This document shows, piece by piece, positions 1 through 9,273 of a DNA stretch of 64,000 nt. Numbering within the stretch: position 1 is the first letter of the stretch; every line of letters begins with the position of its first letter. The position numbers and the translations under genes are program-made. The DNA is from Streptomyces olivochromogenes. GTDB lineage: Bacteria; Actinomycetota; Actinomycetes; Streptomycetales; Streptomycetaceae. The DNA lies in contig NZ_KQ948455.1 of NCBI RefSeq assembly GCF_001514115.1, forward strand, positions 525,333 through 589,332. The letters are read 5' to 3'. The notes below the pieces were generated by a model that did no database searches, had not been told where the DNA came from, and saw nothing but the letters and a program-made list of their open reading frames with translations.

Positions 1-498
1 TCCGCCATCCCGATCACCAAGATCGCCGCGGCCACCGAGCGCCCGGAACGGGTCGTCGGCGTCCACTTCTTCTCGCCCGTGCCGATGATGCAGCTGTGCG
101 AACTGGTGCGCGGCTACAAGACGAGCGACGAAACCCTCGCCACCGCACGGGAGTTCGCCGAGTCCGTCGGCAAGACCTGCATCGTCGTCAACCGTGACGT
201 GGCCGGCTTCGTGACGACCCGTCTCATCTCGGCGCTCGTCGTCGAGGCGACCAAGCTGTACGAGTCCGGCGTGGCCACCGCCGAGGACATCGACCTCGCC
301 TGCAAACTGGGCTTCGGCCACGCCATGGGCCCGCTCGCCACGGCCGACCTCACAGGCGTCGACATCCTCCTGCACGCCACCGGCAACATCTACACCGAGA
401 CCCAGGACGAGAAGTTCGCCCCGCCGGAGCTGATGCGCCGGATGGTTGACGCCGGTGACATCGGGCGCAAGAGCGGGCAGGGCTTCTACAAGCACTGA
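1..498 (+). CDS. 3-hydroxyacyl-CoA (3-hydroxybutyryl-CoA) dehydrogenase, 3' part
   Basis: The frame is open from base 1, so the N-terminal Rossmann NAD-binding half lies outside the window and 165 residues of the C-terminal half remain. The HFFSPVPMMQLCEL stretch carries the catalytic-region histidine of the 3HCDH family. It is followed by VNRDVAGFVTTRL and the helical C-terminal dimerisation domain, which ends in DIGRKSGQGFYKH, the standard ending of this family. Known role: NAD(P)-dependent interconversion of acetoacetyl-CoA and 3-hydroxybutyryl-CoA in fatty-acid or butyrate metabolism. The 207 bases to the next gene suggest it is not co-transcribed with that gene. Substrate chain length cannot be read from this fragment. 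Confidence 0.9.
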   Translation, partial: SAIPITKIAAATERPERVVGVHFFSPVPMMQLCELVRGYKTSDETLATAREFAESVGKTCIVVNRDVAGFVTTRLISALVVEATKLYESGVATAEDIDLACKLGFGHAMGPLATADLTGVDILLHATGNIYTETQDEKFAPPELMRRMVDAGDIGRKSGQGFYKH

Positions 499-705
499 AT
501 CAAGCGAGTGATCCAGCATCACCCGTCACGGAAACCGCACGTGCCTCTGGGGTGTCACCCCATGAGGTGAATTCGGTATCGGTTCGCTTACAGACGGCAA
601 CCTCTGCGGCCTCAAGTCAGTCAGACGGTGCACACGCAAAACGCGGACCGACGCTGACGCAGAGGGACTGACGCAGAGTACGAGACGCACTCTCGGGGAG
701 CGCAT

Positions 706-1029
706 ATGTACATCAGGGGCGACCACGCCGAGCTGGTCGTCGGGGGCCGCCTCGACGTACGCAGCGCGGCGGACGCCCGTACGGTCCTGCACTCGGCCGT
801 CGACGACGGAGTCGGCGACCTGGTGCTGGACCTGTCCGAGCTGGACTCCTGGGACGCCACCGGCCTCGGTGTCATCATGGGGGCCCACCGAAGGGCCGGG
901 CGGTGCGGCCGACGGCTCGTGCTGCGCCGCGTCCCACCACAGATGCAGCGCCTGCTGGTGGCCACCCGGCTGCACCGGATCCTCGCGATCGAGGGCGGCA
1001 TCGGAGTCGAGTCACTGCCCCGGGTGTGA
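706..1029 (+). CDS. STAS-domain anti-sigma factor antagonist
   Basis: A 107-residue single STAS domain of the SpoIIAA/RsbV type. The DSWDATGLGVI stretch matches the conserved D-x-[ST]-G-L phosphorylation motif, with threonine at the phosphoacceptor position. In this family the unphosphorylated protein binds an anti-sigma kinase and frees a sigma factor; phosphorylation by the kinase turns it off. ATG is preceded by GGGAGCGCAT. No kinase or sigma gene is adjacent, so the partner must be elsewhere. The next gene encodes a P-loop protein that might be functionally linked, but nothing in the sequence proves this. Confidence 0.88.
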   Translation: MYIRGDHAELVVGGRLDVRSAADARTVLHSAVDDGVGDLVLDLSELDSWDATGLGVIMGAHRRAGRCGRRLVLRRVPPQMQRLLVATRLHRILAIEGGIGVESLPRV

Positions 1030-1299
1030 CCCGGCGTGCGCCTCCTGAGCGGCGCACGAAAGGCACCTCGCGCACAATCCTCACGAGACTGTGACGTCTC
1101 GGACGGCGCGGTACCCCGGCCTGTCGGAGATACTGTGCGAAGGTTTAGGGTTCGGCTGCCCGCCACCCGAAACCCTACGAGCGGGCACCGGACCAGAAGC
1201 GACAGCGCGGTGTGCAGCAAGGCCGGGAGGGGCCTGGGTCCTTGTCACCGGACTCCCGGCGACAAGATCCGCACACGACGCTTTTGGGGGGCTTGGAAC

Positions 1300-3870
1300 A
1301 TGGACCCGAACAACCGGGGACCCGAAGAGTACGGCCATGACGACGACGGCCAGGCGCCTCGCTCGCGCCCGCCGCGTGATGCGCTCACCGCCGACCTCGG
1401 CCAGCACACACCCGCACTCGCCCGTACCGTCCAGCTCGTCTCGGGCGACTTCCTGCTCACGGTCAATCCCGTCGACGGCAGCGAGATAGAGGCCTGCCCG
1501 CCGGGAGAGCGACCGCAACGGCCCACGAAGTTCAGCGCCGCCGAGCGTGCCGACCTGGCCCGCGCCGCCCTGCCACCCGTACCGCCGGGCCCCGCCCAGC
1601 CCCGACTGCCGCTCCTGGAGCGCCAGGAGGAGCGCGAGCGGCTCGTCCGCCTGCTGGCGCGCGGGCGTTCCGTACGCCTCACCGGCCCCGCCGGCTCCGG
1701 CCGCACCAGCCTGCTCGACGCCGTCGCCGACGACTGCGCGGACCTCGCCCCCGACGGCGTCGTCCGCCTCTCCGGATACCGGCGCACGGCGACCGACCTG
1801 CTGTACGACCTGTTCGCCGCCGTATACAACGCGCCCCTCCACCGTCCCGAACGGGACGAACTGCTCGAACTCGTCCACGGGATCGGCGCGGTCGTCGTCC
1901 TCGACGACGTGGAGATCGGCGGCACCGCGCTCGACGAACTCCTCGACGCCACCCCCGAGTGCGCCTTCGCCATCGCCGCGACCCCCGACGTCCCCGCGCC
2001 CTCCGCCGACTCCCTCCTCGAAGAGGTCTTCCTCGGCGGACTCGACCGCAGTGGCGGCCTCGAGCTCCTGGAGCGGACGGTCGGACGTGTGCTGACCGAG
2101 GAGGAGGCGAACTGGGCGGGCGACCTCTGGTTCGAGTCCGAGGGTCTGCCGCTGCGCTTCATGCAGGCCGGCGCCCTGCTGCGACAGCGCGACCAGTTGC
2201 AGGCCAAGGAGAACGCCTTCGACGACTTCGGCGTCTTCCAGGACGCCCCGGTCGACCTGCCGGTCGACGCGCCCTTCGAGGCGGCCGACGGCCACGACGT
2301 ACCGCTGCCCTCGCTCGCCGAGGGGGCCGCGCCCGCCGCGCTGCTCGCCTCCCGGCTGAGCGGATCGGCCCGCGCCACCCTGCGCTTCGCCATCGCCCTC
2401 GGCGGTGAGGTGCCGCACCAGACGCATCTGCCCGCCCTCGTGGACGACACCCACGCCGACGCCGCGCTCGCCGAACTTGCGGGCTGCGCGCTGGTCTCCC
2501 CGGTCGGCTCCCGCTACCGGCTCGCCGCCGGTGTGCAGGCCCAGCTGGAGGCCGCCGGATACGCCGACGGGCTGGAGGAGCAGGCCCGCACCGCGGCCCA
2601 GCACTACACCTGGTGGGCCGGCCACCCCTCGGTCACCCCGGAACGGGTCTGTGCCGAGGCCGACGCCGTGCTCGCCGCCCTCACCCTCCTGGTTCCGCTC
2701 ACCACGGCCCCGGCCGACGAGCAGGACGAGAGCGTCGCCGTGCAGCTGGCCCGCACGGCCTCGCCCGCCTTCGCCGCGGGACTGAACTGGAACGCCTGGG
2801 AGCGCGCGCTGCGCTCCGGCGCGGAGGCCTCCCGGCTCGCCGGTGAGGTCGGCGAACAGGCCTACTTCCACCACGAGTTGGGCATCCTCGCGCTCTGTGG
2901 CGGTCAGCTGGACCGGGCCCGCGCCGAGCTGGAGTCCTCCATCGGGCTGCGCGCTGCCCTCGCCGACAAGCGTGGCACCGTCGCGGGCCGCCGGGCCCTC
3001 GCGCTGGTCGCCGACCGCTCCGGGGCCGTACTGCCCGGCGGGCGCACGGCGGCGGGCGAGGAGGTGCCCGACGCGCGGCACGAGGAATCGGCATCGCCGC
3101 CCGGCGGCGTACCGGCCGCGTTCGTGCTCTCCGCTCCGGTCGGGGAGCCCTCGACGCTGGTCACCAACCGGGCCGAACCGGGTCCGGCGTCGAAGCGCGT
3201 GGGCGTGGGCGTGGGCAGTCGTCTGGTGGCCGGCACCCGGCGCAACCTGGTGGCCGCGGGCGCGGGCGCGCTGCTCGTCGCGGTGCTCGGCACCGTGGTG
3301 ACGCTCGGCGCGACCTCGAACAACAACACCGACAACCCGTCCGAGAAGGTCGGGGTCAACCCCTCGGCCAGCCAGGGCGGCCAGGACGACAGCCTCGGCG
3401 CCGACAAGGCGAAGAAGGGTGGCGGGGGAGGCAACGACGCGGGCGTGGTGACCACGCCGACGGACCCGGGCCCCGACGGCACGTACGGGACCTCGGACGA
3501 CCCGACCCCGCCGGCGAGCACGAGCGAGCGGCCTTCGGACAGCCCGAGCGGGACGAAGGGGAGCGGGGGTACGTCGACGTCGCCGTCCAAGTCGCCGTCC
3601 AAGTCGCCGACGACCAAGCCGTCGTCGTCGTCGACCTCGAAGCCGCCGACGAGTCCTTCGTCGTCGGTGAGCCCGACGGATCCCTCGCCGTCGACATCGA
3701 CCTCCGCGCCCACCACCACTCCGACCACGCCGCCGTCCACCACCACCTCCGCCAGCGGCCCCGCCTCCAGCGTCCCCGCGAGCACCACTGCCAGCGCTCC
3801 GCAAAGCAGTTCTGTGAGTGGTCCGGCGAGCAGCAGCGCGGCCGGTTCATCCGGCGGCTCGGTGATCTGA
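1300..3870 (+). CDS. Large membrane-anchored P-loop ATP-binding protein with Ser/Thr/Pro tail
   Basis: An 856-residue protein starting at MDPNNRGPEE; the open frame continues upstream, but GGGGGG before this ATG and the character of the N terminus favour it. A Walker A motif, GPAGSGRTS, lies near residue 128, and an acidic beta strand, VVVLDDVE, near 200 may be Walker B, giving an AAA/STAND-like NTPase. A helical region rich in Ala and Leu follows. One transmembrane helix lies near residues 648-672. The last 180 residues are a low-complexity Ser/Thr/Pro/Gly tail, expected to be extracytoplasmic. The domain order recalls the STAND regulators of actinobacteria but lacks a clear DNA-binding domain. 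It follows a STAS gene. Function unknown. Confidence 0.75.
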   Translation: MDPNNRGPEEYGHDDDGQAPRSRPPRDALTADLGQHTPALARTVQLVSGDFLLTVNPVDGSEIEACPPGERPQRPTKFSAAERADLARAALPPVPPGPAQPRLPLLERQEERERLVRLLARGRSVRLTGPAGSGRTSLLDAVADDCADLAPDGVVRLSGYRRTATDLLYDLFAAVYNAPLHRPERDELLELVHGIGAVVVLDDVEIGGTALDELLDATPECAFAIAATPDVPAPSADSLLEEVFLGGLDRSGGLELLERTVGRVLTEEEANWAGDLWFESEGLPLRFMQAGALLRQRDQLQAKENAFDDFGVFQDAPVDLPVDAPFEAADGHDVPLPSLAEGAAPAALLASRLSGSARATLRFAIALGGEVPHQTHLPALVDDTHADAALAELAGCALVSPVGSRYRLAAGVQAQLEAAGYADGLEEQARTAAQHYTWWAGHPSVTPERVCAEADAVLAALTLLVPLTTAPADEQDESVAVQLARTASPAFAAGLNWNAWERALRSGAEASRLAGEVGEQAYFHHELGILALCGGQLDRARAELESSIGLRAALADKRGTVAGRRALALVADRSGAVLPGGRTAAGEEVPDARHEESASPPGGVPAAFVLSAPVGEPSTLVTNRAEPGPASKRVGVGVGSRLVAGTRRNLVAAGAGALLVAVLGTVVTLGATSNNNTDNPSEKVGVNPSASQGGQDDSLGADKAKKGGGGGNDAGVVTTPTDPGPDGTYGTSDDPTPPASTSERPSDSPSGTKGSGGTSTSPSKSPSKSPTTKPSSSSTSKPPTSPSSSVSPTDPSPSTSTSAPTTTPTTPPSTTTSASGPASSVPASTTASAPQSSSVSGPASSSAAGSSGGSVI

Positions 3871-3880
3871 GCACCACGAC

Positions 3881-3924
3881 AGAAGTGAGGGCCGGGTCCG
3901 ACATCGGACCCGGCCCTCACTTCT
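3881..3924. terminator. Bidirectional hairpin terminator
   Basis: Two perfect 21-base arms (AGAAGTGAGGGCCGGGTCCGA and its complement) separated by only two bases, placed between the convergent stops of the P-loop gene and nucS. The strength of the stem and its position suit a terminator for both strands. Confidence 0.85.
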
Positions 3925-3966
3925 GACCGCTGAACTACATGACCGATTGAGTCAAAGTCGTTCGAA

Positions 3967-4638
3967 TCAGAACAACCGCAGCTTGTCGTCCTCGATGCCC
4001 CGCAGCGCGTCGTAGTCCAGGACCGTGCAGCCGATGCCGCGGTCCGTGGCGAGGACGCGCGCCTGCGGCTTGATCTCCTGGGCGGCGAAGACGCCACGGA
4101 CCGGCGCGAGGTGCGGGTCGCGGTTGAGCAGCTCCAGGTAGCGGGTGAGCTGCTCCACACCGTCGATCTCGCCGCGGCGCTTGATCTCGATGGCCACGGT
4201 CTGGCCCTCGCCGTCGCGGCACAGGATGTCGACGGGGCCGATGGCCGTCATGTACTCACGGCGGATGAGCGTGTAGCCCTCGCCGAGCGTTTCGATGCGG
4301 TCGGCGAGGAGCTCCTGGAGGTGCGCTTCCACGCCGTCCTTGATCAGGCCGGGGTCCACGCCGAGTTCGTGCGAGGAGTCGTGGAGGACTTCCTCCATCG
4401 TGATGATGAGCTTCTCGCCCGCCTTGTTGATGACGGTCCAGACGCCCTCCTCGTCGCCGGAGCCCTCCTTCAGGGTGCAGGGCGGCGACATCCAGTTGAG
4501 GGGCTTGTAGGCCCGGTCGTCAGCGTGGATCGAGACGCTGCCGTCCGCCTTCACCAGGATGAGACGGGGGGCCGACGGGAGATGGGCGGTGAGCCGGCCC
4601 GCGTAGTCAACGGAGCAGCGGGCAATGACGAGACGCAT
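3967..4638 (-). CDS. nucS: NucS/EndoMS mismatch-specific endonuclease
   Basis: A 223-residue protein starting MRLVIARCSV (ATG; a TTG three codons upstream is also open). NucS carries out non-canonical mismatch repair in actinobacteria that lack MutS/MutL: it cuts both strands at G-T, G-G or T-T mismatches and acts with the sliding clamp. The RecB-like nuclease core is visible: D137 in GPVDILC, then E151 and K153 in the EIK motif, followed by the QLTRYLELL helix. The N-terminal half is the DNA-binding/dimerisation domain. The C terminus DDKLRLF resembles a clamp-binding tail. It is transcribed alone and ends at a shared bidirectional terminator. Confidence 0.95.
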   Translation of the reverse strand: MRLVIARCSVDYAGRLTAHLPSAPRLILVKADGSVSIHADDRAYKPLNWMSPPCTLKEGSGDEEGVWTVINKAGEKLIITMEEVLHDSSHELGVDPGLIKDGVEAHLQELLADRIETLGEGYTLIRREYMTAIGPVDILCRDGEGQTVAIEIKRRGEIDGVEQLTRYLELLNRDPHLAPVRGVFAAQEIKPQARVLATDRGIGCTVLDYDALRGIEDDKLRLF

Positions 4639-4882
4639 GGTCCGCAACGCTACTCGACGGGCAGAGGTCCACGCGATTCGCCCTGGAAGACGCCTGTTCG
4701 GTCGTGGCTGATTGTGGGCCTACTGGGAGTTCGCTATGTGCGCATTCTCCTGGTGCCGTCACCGTACGTTGCTTACCGTATAAACGGGAGGTCGCGATGC
4801 GTGTACTCAGAGTGTTCGACATCGCGAATGTCCCTTACCTGTCCGGCAACCCCCGAGGTCTGGGGGTGCGAGAGGAGAACCC

Positions 4883-5275
4883 ATGTCGCTCGACGTCTCA
4901 CCGGCCCTACTCGAGAAGGCCGAGCGAGGCGAGGTCGACGAAGCAGAATTCGTCGACTGCGTCCGGACCTCCCTGCCCTACGCATGGGAGATGATCAGCT
5001 CCCTGGTGGCTCAGCTGAAGGTGGACGGCGGCAACTTCGCCGACAACCAGACGCCTCCGCCGGACGAGCAGGCGCGTGGCCAGCTGCTGCGTGCGCTCGC
5101 GAGTGACGCGATACGCGGCGCGCTGCAGCGGCACTTCGGTGTGCGGCTGGCCTTCCAGAACTGCCATCGGGTGGCGGTGTTCCCACTGGACACCTCAGTG
5201 GACGACACGCTGGCACGCTTCACCTCGGTGCGCAGTCAGCTGCTGAATCAGTCGCCGGAGTTCCGAGACTGCTGA
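4883..5275 (+). CDS. Conserved actinobacterial protein of unknown function
   Basis: A 130-residue soluble, mostly helical protein (MSLDVSPALLEKAERGEVDEAEF). The ATG is preceded by GAGAGGAGAACCC. It has no transmembrane segment and no recognised catalytic motif. A single FQNCHRVAVFPLD strand region near residue 90 could be the core of a small alpha/beta fold. I recall a conserved family of this type beside nucS in Streptomyces, with no experimental role. It is transcribed divergently from nucS, with about 240 bases between them. Confidence 0.8.
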   Translation: MSLDVSPALLEKAERGEVDEAEFVDCVRTSLPYAWEMISSLVAQLKVDGGNFADNQTPPPDEQARGQLLRALASDAIRGALQRHFGVRLAFQNCHRVAVFPLDTSVDDTLARFTSVRSQLLNQSPEFRDC

Positions 5276-5531
5276 CGTGACGCCTTGATGCCGCATTGCT
5301 TGCCGCTCCGTACGCGGGAGGTGCATCTGTACGGGGCGGCAGGCTCCCCCGGATCCCCGGGCCGACGGCGGGACGCGGATCGTGGGTGGGTGGGTGTGTG
5401 CGTCGGGTCAGGGAGACCGAGTTGTCCGGGCCGCGGGGCGGGACAAGTCGGTTGTGGGGCCCTGGAGACCCTTGGTGGGCCCAGGGCGCCCGCACCCTCT
5501 CCCGGGCCCACGCCGTCCGCGGTGAACTGTC

Positions 5532-6560
5532 TCAGCGGAGGTGGGGGAGTACCTCGGCGCCGAGCCGTTGGACGTTCTCCTCTGTCGCCGCCAGGTCGCC
5601 GGAGCCCTCGACGAGGAGGGCGAAGCGGGAGATGCCGGTGCGCTCCGAGGTGGCCGCGAGACGGTCGGCGCACAGGCGTGGCGTGCCCACCGGGTGCAGC
5701 CCGCACAGGAGTTCCGTGTACGCCAGCGGGTCCCGCATCGCGCGGGCGCGGCCGTCGACCGTCACATGCGCGTCCAGCCCCTGCCTCAGCCAGCCCGGCA
5801 TCGCCTTGAGGAGTGTCTCGACGGCGTCGGTGCGGCGGTCCGCGATCTGGCAGACGCCGGCCGACACATGGGCCGCGCCGCGGATCTCGTCCGTCGAACG
5901 TCCCGCCACACGCGCCAACTGTCGCCACAGGGACACCATTTCGGCCTTCTCCTCGTCACCGACATGCATACCGAGAAGCATCGGCAGCCCCCGCTCGGCG
6001 GCGAGCCGCACACTCGCCGGAGAGGTGCAGGCGACGACGACCTCGGGGCCGGGGGAGCCGCTCAGTGACTCCGACGGCCGGGGCACGACGGGCACTTCGC
6101 GGAACCTGAACCGCTCGCCCCGCCCTTCCACGGACGGCTCGCGCAGCCAGCGCACCAGCAGATCGAGTGATTCCGGGAACCCCTTCTCGTATGCCTCCAG
6201 GCCCATGCCGAAGACCTCCAGGTCCACCCAGGGCCCGCCCCGCCCCACGCCCAGTGTGAAACGGCCGCCGGACGTCACGTGCAGCAGCGCGGCCTGCTCG
6301 CCGAGGGCGACGGGGTGGACGGTGGGCAGTACGCTCACCGCCGTACCCACACGGATGCGGCTGGTGCGGCCCAGCAGCAGGGCGGCCAGGGTGACCGCCG
6401 ACGGGCATGTCCCGTACGGTACGAAGTGGTGCTCGGCCAGCCACACCGCGTCGAGCCCGGCCTCCTCGGCGACCTCGGCCGTGCGCACCGCGCGGTGCAG
6501 GGCCTCCCCCTGGCCCTGGCCAGGGAACTGGGCCGCCAGTACAAAACTTCCAACGTGCAT
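5532..6560 (-). CDS. LLM-class (luciferase-like) flavin-dependent monooxygenase
   Basis: A 342-residue TIM-barrel protein of the bacterial luciferase superfamily, starting MHVGSFVLAAQFPGQ with AGGAAAGCACC in front of the ATG; the open frame extends 25 codons further upstream without a better site. Typical blocks are present: AEEAGLDAVWLAEHHF near residue 40, RIRVGTAVSVLPTVHPV near 80, and FTLGVGRGGPWVDLEVFG near 110. Members use reduced FMN (or F420) to oxidise small substrates; the substrate here cannot be inferred. Single gene, facing the conserved protein at 4883 with about 250 bases between stops. Confidence 0.88.
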   Translation of the reverse strand: MHVGSFVLAAQFPGQGQGEALHRAVRTAEVAEEAGLDAVWLAEHHFVPYGTCPSAVTLAALLLGRTSRIRVGTAVSVLPTVHPVALGEQAALLHVTSGGRFTLGVGRGGPWVDLEVFGMGLEAYEKGFPESLDLLVRWLREPSVEGRGERFRFREVPVVPRPSESLSGSPGPEVVVACTSPASVRLAAERGLPMLLGMHVGDEEKAEMVSLWRQLARVAGRSTDEIRGAAHVSAGVCQIADRRTDAVETLLKAMPGWLRQGLDAHVTVDGRARAMRDPLAYTELLCGLHPVGTPRLCADRLAATSERTGISRFALLVEGSGDLAATEENVQRLGAEVLPHLR

Positions 6561-6780
6561 GGTGCTTTCCTGCTTCCTCGGCTCCGACGCGGAGCTCCCC
6601 CACCGGCATAACCGCCCGACACGTGCCGAGGACACGGCCTGTCGGAGAGATTTGCGGATTGTCTGCAGAATGAGCCGACGGGAGGGCGATCTGAGGGGGT
6701 TGGTGGGGTACGGCTACCCCTGTCTGCTCCGCGTAGGCTGGAGCAGACCCTGCTCCCTGTATAGCTCCGTGAGGTGTCCT

Positions 6781-7113
6781 GTGTCCCCGCGTCGCAACCG
6801 TCCCAAGGGTTCCGACCCCTCCGACCGGAGCGCGGAGGACGACCGCTCCGGGCGGTACGGCGGCTGGCAGTCCACGGAGAGCTGGCAGGGCGAGGAGTGG
6901 AGCGTGCGTCATGTGGCGGGCGCCAGCGCCGAGGGCAAGACCTACCGCTGCCCGGGCTGCGACCAGATGATCCCCTCCGGCGTCCCGCACGTGGTGGCCT
7001 GGCCGGAGCACTCGGGCGTCGACGAGCGCCGCCACTGGCACAAGGCCTGCTGGAACGCGAAGGACCGCCGCACCTCAAGGGTGCAGCGGTCCCGTAACGC
7101 GCCCAGGTTCTAG
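6781..7113 (+). CDS. Small basic CxxC protein, function unknown
   Basis: A 110-residue protein from a GTG start (SPRRNRPKGSDPSD), preceded by CGTGAGGTGTCCT. The N-terminal 50 residues are charged and likely disordered. The core has YRCPGCDQMIPSGVPHVVAWP then RRHWHKACW, i.e. C-x2-C, histidines and a later H-K-A-C-W. This is a plausible zinc-binding knuckle of the kind seen in small HNH or zinc-ribbon proteins. I recall such proteins being annotated loosely as ATP/GTP-binding in Streptomyces, but no P-loop is visible. It converges on the ABC permease gene, with 22 bases between stops. Confidence 0.75.
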   Translation: MSPRRNRPKGSDPSDRSAEDDRSGRYGGWQSTESWQGEEWSVRHVAGASAEGKTYRCPGCDQMIPSGVPHVVAWPEHSGVDERRHWHKACWNAKDRRTSRVQRSRNAPRF

Positions 7114-7135
7114 GCCACTTCGGGCCGGAGCGGAC

Positions 7136-7981
7136 TCACACGTCCCGGCGCTCCAGCAGTACGTACGCGCCGGCGATCGCCGCCGCCGTCACCCCGGCGA
7201 GCAGGCCGAGCTGCGCGCCGCCGCCGCCGTTCTCGTTGTCCAGCGCGAAGACCCTGGCGAGGGCGTTGGGAGCGGCGTACTCCTGCATCTTCTCGCCGAT
7301 CGTGCGCATGCTCTGCGACAGCATCAGGAACGCGGGCAGGATCGCGGGCACCAGCACGACACCGAGCATCGTGGTGATCGCGCCCGCCGAGTGCCGCAGC
7401 ATCGAGCCCACCGCGAGGGACAGGACGCCGAGCAGCGAGACGTACAGCGCGCCCTTGACGACCGTGCCGCCCCACGAGACGTTCGAGGAACCGCTGTGCA
7501 TGGCCGAGGTCATGAGGCCGACCAGGCCGATGGAGAACACCGAGACGGTGAACGCCACCGCGAAGAAGATGATCAGCTTGGCGGTGAGCACACGGTGGCG
7601 CTGCGGCGAGGCCGTGAAGGTGGTGCGGATCATGCCCGTGCCGTACTCGGAGGAGACGACCAGGACGCCCAGCGTGATCAGGCAGATCTGGCCGAGGATC
7701 AGCCCGAAGAAGGCCGGGATCGTGTACGGCACGTCGCTGAAGTCGGCGTCCTGGGTCTGCGCGGCGACCAGGAAGCCGATGCCGACCACCAGGAGCAGGA
7801 AGATGCCGAGCGTCCAGAGCGTCGAGCGCACCGACTTGATCTTCGTCCACTCGGAGGTGAGCGCGTGGCCGAGGTGGGTGCGGGTGACCGGGATCGGCGA
7901 GCTGTACGAAGTGCCGGGCGCCGCCTGCCAGGTGGGGGCAGCGGCGGCCTGCTGCGGCATCGGGGGCGGGGGCGTGCTCAT
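7136..7981 (-). CDS. ABC-2 type exporter permease
   Basis: A 281-residue membrane protein starting MSTPPPPMPQQ. The first 60 residues are rich in Pro, Ala and Gln. The membrane part begins at SEWTKIKSVRSTLWTLG, the classic entry of ABC-2 permeases of this class, and shows about six hydrophobic helices, ending GAYVLLERRDV. Its start overlaps the end of the ATPase gene by four bases (ATGA), so the two are translationally coupled. It is paralogous to the permease at 11558. Substrate unknown; members often export lipids, antibiotics or peptides. Confidence 0.88.
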   Translation of the reverse strand: MSTPPPPMPQQAAAAPTWQAAPGTSYSSPIPVTRTHLGHALTSEWTKIKSVRSTLWTLGIFLLLVVGIGFLVAAQTQDADFSDVPYTIPAFFGLILGQICLITLGVLVVSSEYGTGMIRTTFTASPQRHRVLTAKLIIFFAVAFTVSVFSIGLVGLMTSAMHSGSSNVSWGGTVVKGALYVSLLGVLSLAVGSMLRHSAGAITTMLGVVLVPAILPAFLMLSQSMRTIGEKMQEYAAPNALARVFALDNENGGGGAQLGLLAGVTAAAIAGAYVLLERRDV

Positions 7982-9213
7982 CGGGCGTCCTCGGGCTTGG
8001 TCAGGTCGGGGGTGGCGGGAGCGGCGGGCGCCGGGGGCGCGACGGGCGGCTGCGCGGGGGCCTGGGGAGCGGGCTGGGCGTACGGGTTGACATCCGCGGC
8101 ACCCGGCGCACCCGGGGTGCCCGGAGCGCCGTAGGGACCCGCCTGCGGGGCGCCCTGCGGCATCGCGAACGGCTGCCCGCCCTGCTGGGGCGGCGGCGGT
8201 GCGTACCAGCCCGGCTGGCCCTGGCCCGCGACCGCCAGCTGCGGCGGCGGCATGGCACCCGGCGGCAGCTCCTGCTGGAGCCCGGCCTTCTGGTCGATGG
8301 TCGAGCGGTAGTCGACGGAGCCCTGTGTCATCCGCATGTACGCCTCCTCCAGCGAGGCCTGGTGCGGAGAGAGCTCCCACAGGCGTACGTCGGCGGAGTG
8401 CGCGAGGTCGCTGATGCGGGGCAGCGCCAGGCCCATCACGCGCAGCGCGCCGTCCTGCTCGGGCAGCACCTGGCCGCCCGCCTCGGTGAGCGCGGCGGTC
8501 AGCTTCTCGCGCTGCTGCGGCTCGGTCTCCGGGGTGCGGACCCGGGCGAAGTCGGCCGAGTTGTGCGAGATGAAGTCCTTGATGTTCTGGTCGGCGAGCA
8601 GCTGACCGCGGCCGATCACGATCAGGTGGTCGGCGGTCAGCGCCATCTCGCTCATCAGGTGCGAGGAGACGAAGACCGTGCGGCCCTCGGCCGCGAGCGC
8701 CTTCATCAGGTTGCGGACCCAGAGGATGCCCTCGGGGTCGAGGCCGTTGACCGGCTCGTCGAAGAGCAGCACCTGAGGGTCGCCGAGGAGCGCGGCGGCG
8801 ATGCCGAGCCGCTGTCCCATGCCGAGCGAGAAGCCCTTGGAGCGCTTCTTGGCCACGTCCTGCAGCCCGACCACGCCGAGCACCTCGTCGACCCGGCGGG
8901 CCGGGATGCCCGACAGCTGGGCGAGGCAGAGCAGGTGGTTGCGGGCGTGCCGGCCGCCGTGCACGGCCTTGGCGTCGAGGAGCGCGCCGACCTGGCGGGG
9001 GGCGTTGGGCAGCTTGCGGTAGGGGAAGCCGCCGATGGTGACCTGCCCCGAGGTGGGGTTGTCGAGGCCGAGGATCATCCGCATCGTCGTCGACTTGCCC
9101 GAGCCGTTGGGCCCGAGGAAGCCGGTGACGGCACCCGGCCGCACCTGGAAGGAAAGGTTGTACACGGCCGTCTTGGCGCCATAGCGCTTCGTCAGGCCGA
9201 CTGCCTCGATCAT
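7978..9213 (-). CDS. ABC transporter ATP-binding protein with Pro/Gln-rich C-terminal tail
   Basis: A 411-residue ATPase. ATG at MIEAVGLTKRYG is preferred over a GTG three codons upstream, by family comparison. Walker A is GPNGSGKST near residue 36, the signature is SLGMGQR near 140, and Walker B is VLLFDEPVNGLD near 160, followed by the switch histidine in VSSHLMSE. Residues after about 305 form a tail rich in Pro, Gln, Gly and Ala that ordinary members lack. The permease gene also encodes a Pro/Ala tail at its N terminus, so the tails could meet in the complex (inference). Cotranscribed with the permease. Confidence 0.92.
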   Translation of the reverse strand: MIEAVGLTKRYGAKTAVYNLSFQVRPGAVTGFLGPNGSGKSTTMRMILGLDNPTSGQVTIGGFPYRKLPNAPRQVGALLDAKAVHGGRHARNHLLCLAQLSGIPARRVDEVLGVVGLQDVAKKRSKGFSLGMGQRLGIAAALLGDPQVLLFDEPVNGLDPEGILWVRNLMKALAAEGRTVFVSSHLMSEMALTADHLIVIGRGQLLADQNIKDFISHNSADFARVRTPETEPQQREKLTAALTEAGGQVLPEQDGALRVMGLALPRISDLAHSADVRLWELSPHQASLEEAYMRMTQGSVDYRSTIDQKAGLQQELPPGAMPPPQLAVAGQGQPGWYAPPPPQQGGQPFAMPQGAPQAGPYGAPGTPGAPGAADVNPYAQPAPQAPAQPPVAPPAPAAPATPDLTKPEDAR

Positions 9214-9273
9214 GCTCCGCACCCATCGAAAGGTTCAGGACGTCGGGGCGCACGCCCCCGTAAGGGTTAGGAG

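Noticed and set aside
1081..3804. 907-codon frame opposite the P-loop gene
   Set aside because: Gly/Arg/Val-rich with no domain; the plus-strand frame has the P-loop, transmembrane helix and ribosome site.
6705..6720. Similarity of TACGGCTACCC here with TATGGCTACCC at 14611
   Set aside because: Only about 11 bases, and the second overlaps the scy stop codon; likely chance.
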